7,011 nt of DNA from Natrinema soli (GTDB lineage: Archaea; Halobacteriota; Halobacteria; Halobacteriales; Natrialbaceae), in contig NZ_JAQIVI010000554.1 in assembly GCF_028618695.1 (NCBI RefSeq), positions 1-7,011 on the forward strand. Reading direction: 5' to 3'. Shown in pieces: positions 5,841-7,011 of this stretch. Both the position numbers and the translations under genes were made by a program. Below the pieces are notes generated by a model, which was not told where the DNA came from, did no database searches, and was given only the letters and a program-made list of their open reading frames with translations. Each line of letters starts with the position of its first letter. Position 1 is the stretch's first letter.

Positions 5841-6694
5841 GCTCGATCGTCGTCGCGAAGAAGGATTTCCGCGACGCTATGCGATCCCGCGTGCTGCTCG
5901 GCCTCATCGCGCTGTTCTCGCTGTTTACCGTCGGCGGCGCGTTCCTCGCGTCGCGGCTATCGGAGCTGTTCGACTCGGGCGGCGGCGAGACGACGATGGA
6001 TCTGATCCTCGCGTTGCAGACGCCCGCGGGCTTTCTCGTACCCGTCATCGCTTTGGTCGTCGGCTACGGCGCGATCGCCGGCGAGCGAGAGAGCGGGAGC
6101 CTGAAGTTCCTCCTCGGACTCCCACACCGTCGCCGTGACGTCGTACTGGGGAAGGTGCTCGGTCGAACGGCGGTGGTAGCCGTCTCGATCCTGATCGGCT
6201 TCGGCGTCGGCCTGATCGGACTCGTCGCGTTCATCGGTACGGTCTCGATCGTCGACTACGTCACCTTCACGCTGGTGACGGTGCTGTTCGGGTTCGTCTA
6301 CGTCTGTATCGGCGTCGGTATCTCCTCGATGACGCGGTCGACGACCAAAGCCGCGATCGGTGCGTTCGGACTGGTCGTGCTGTTCTGGTTCCTCTGGAGC
6401 TTCCTCGCGCAGGCGCTGCTCTACGTCGTCGAGGGCGAGTTCCTCCCCGACACGTTTCCCGACTGGTTCCTTGCCATGAACTCGTTGACGCCCGACGCTG
6501 CCTACGGCTCCGCGATCGCCGCCGTGCTCAGTGACAATCAGTTCACGGTTGCCAGCACGTACGAGTCCACGGGCCTGACCGACGGAACGCTTCCGCTCGT
6601 CGCCGAGCCGTGGTTCGGCTTCGTCCTCCTCGCCATCTGGGCGCTCGTCCCGCTCGGATTCGGGCTCTGGCGGTTCGATCGCGTCGATCTCTGA
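5837..6694 (+). CDS. ABC-2 type transporter permease (NosY-like)
   Basis: Membrane subunit (285 aa) of the exporter, partner of the ATPase just upstream. About six helices are visible: 18-38, 64-82, 107-132, 143-165, 172-197 and 258-279. The segment between helices 2 and 3 has G-E-R-E-S-G-S-L-K-F-L-L at 82-93, the conserved E-R-E-x-G-T/S-L coupling motif of ABC-2 permeases. It is followed by P-H-R-R-R-D at 96-101, which fits the cytoplasmic coupling helix. A long outward loop (about 198-257) separates helices 5 and 6. The GTG start at 5837 sits in a GTGA overlap, with GGGGGTGG at 5825-5832 acting as a plausible ribosome-binding site. The general family is secure; membership of a named system is not, since no copper or N2O-reduction genes are nearby. 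Confidence 0.9.
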   Translation: MSSIVVAKKDFRDAMRSRVLLGLIALFSLFTVGGAFLASRLSELFDSGGGETTMDLILALQTPAGFLVPVIALVVGYGAIAGERESGSLKFLLGLPHRRRDVVLGKVLGRTAVVAVSILIGFGVGLIGLVAFIGTVSIVDYVTFTLVTVLFGFVYVCIGVGISSMTRSTTKAAIGAFGLVVLFWFLWSFLAQALLYVVEGEFLPDTFPDWFLAMNSLTPDAAYGSAIAAVLSDNQFTVASTYESTGLTDGTLPLVAEPWFGFVLLAIWALVPLGFGLWRFDRVDL

Positions 6695-6710
6695 CCGACG
6701 CCGCCGAGCT

Positions 6711-6723
6711 ACAACGTTTTTCC
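6711..6723 (+). promoter_or_regulatory. T-run: rpiA promoter candidate and possible terminator of the ABC-2 operon
   Basis: ACAACGTTTTTCC contains five T (6717-6721) centred about 28 bases before the rpiA ATG, the leaderless promoter position. It also lies 23 bases after the permease stop codon, so it may terminate that transcript. The 52-base gap between the genes holds nothing else visible. Confidence 0.4.
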
Positions 6724-6746
6724 CGTCGCCGCTCGCTTGCATAGCC

Positions 6747-7011
6747 ATGAAGACGGAGGGTGGCTCCACCGACGCGAAACGATACGCCGGCGAACGCGCG
6801 GCCGAGGAAGTCGAAGACGGATACGTCGTCGGGCTCGGCACCGGCTCGACGACCGCTCACGCGATCCGGGCGCTCGGCCGCGCCGTTGAAACCGGCCTCG
6901 AGATCCGCGGGATTCCGACCTCGTTCCAGTCCCGAAAACTGGCCCTCGAGGTCGGAATTCCGCTGACGGCGCTCGACGCGATCGACGGCGTCGACCACGC
7001 GATCGCGGACG
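6747..7011 (+). CDS. rpiA: Ribose-5-phosphate isomerase A, N-terminal part
   Basis: Partial gene cut by the right edge (88 codons seen; the family is roughly 220-230 aa). RpiA interconverts ribose-5-phosphate and ribulose-5-phosphate in the cytoplasm, supplying pentose for nucleotides. The visible part shows the family hallmarks: K11 near the N-terminus, a Rossmann-like strand and phosphate loop V-G-L-G-T-G-S-T-T at 28-36, G-I-P-T-S-F-Q-S at 55-62, and I-D-G-V-D at 79-83 leading to I-A-D, where the D-G-A-D active-site motif would be expected across the edge. ATG at 6747 is chosen because the N-terminus has the usual length ahead of the phosphate loop and a T-rich promoter element lies 28 bases upstream. 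It appears to be transcribed separately from the ABC genes. Confidence 0.93.
   Translation, partial: MKTEGGSTDAKRYAGERAAEEVEDGYVVGLGTGSTTAHAIRALGRAVETGLEIRGIPTSFQSRKLALEVGIPLTALDAIDGVDHAIAD

Noticed and set aside
4899..6694. Copper/N2O-reduction (NosFY) assignment for the ABC-2 pair
   Set aside because: Resemblance is only at the general family level; no nosZ, nosD or copper genes are in the window.
5957..6841. 294-codon open frame on the minus strand, antisense to the ABC-2 permease and start of rpiA
   Set aside because: Very rich in Glu, Asp and Arg, as expected from the reverse complement of a membrane protein gene; it also overlaps the well-supported rpiA start.

Overview
The window is high-GC DNA that reads as the chromosome of a haloarchaeon (class Halobacteria). 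The predicted proteins are rich in Asp and Glu. One is a Tat-type lipoprotein and one has the DUF5518 membrane fold typical of Halobacteria. Several genes have a T-rich or TATA-like element about 26-29 bases before the start codon, the geometry of leaderless haloarchaeal transcripts. A member of the Natrialbales (Natrinema/Haloterrigena-like) is a guess from overall feel, not a demonstrated placement.

Layout. 1-1172 (minus): start of a thiamine ABC importer operon, with the binding lipoprotein ThiB (90-1172) and the first codons of the gene behind it, probably the permease ThiP (1-86, cut by the window edge). 1173-1468: a 296-base divergent intergenic region with a palindromic TATA candidate, a stem-loop and a short direct repeat. 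1469-2035 (plus): a DUF5518-type membrane protein with an unusual charged, Arg/Ser-rich tail, converging on the next unit. 2053-4199 (minus): an ATPase-permease pair of the MacB/LolD type, overlapping by ATGA; the permease has a Gly/Asn/Ser insert with four N-glycosylation sequons exactly five residues apart. 4265-4576 (minus): a small two-helix membrane protein, preceded by a possible 32-codon Arg-rich leader ORF that ends in a TAATG overlap with it. 4675-4898: a divergent intergenic region with an AT-rich island. 4899-6694 (plus): a second ABC exporter, a CcmA/NosF-type ATPase plus an ABC-2 permease, overlapping by GTGA. 6747-7011 (plus): start of ribose-5-phosphate isomerase A, cut by the window edge.

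How they work together. Three separate ABC systems lie within 7 kb: one importer (thiamine) and two exporters or envelope-acting systems of unknown substrate. Nothing in the sequence ties the three functionally. I found no mobile element, CRISPR array, tRNA or rRNA. The region looks like ordinary chromosome; the points worth a second look are the coupled leader ORF, the sequon ladder, the RS-like tail and the palindrome over the thiB promoter.
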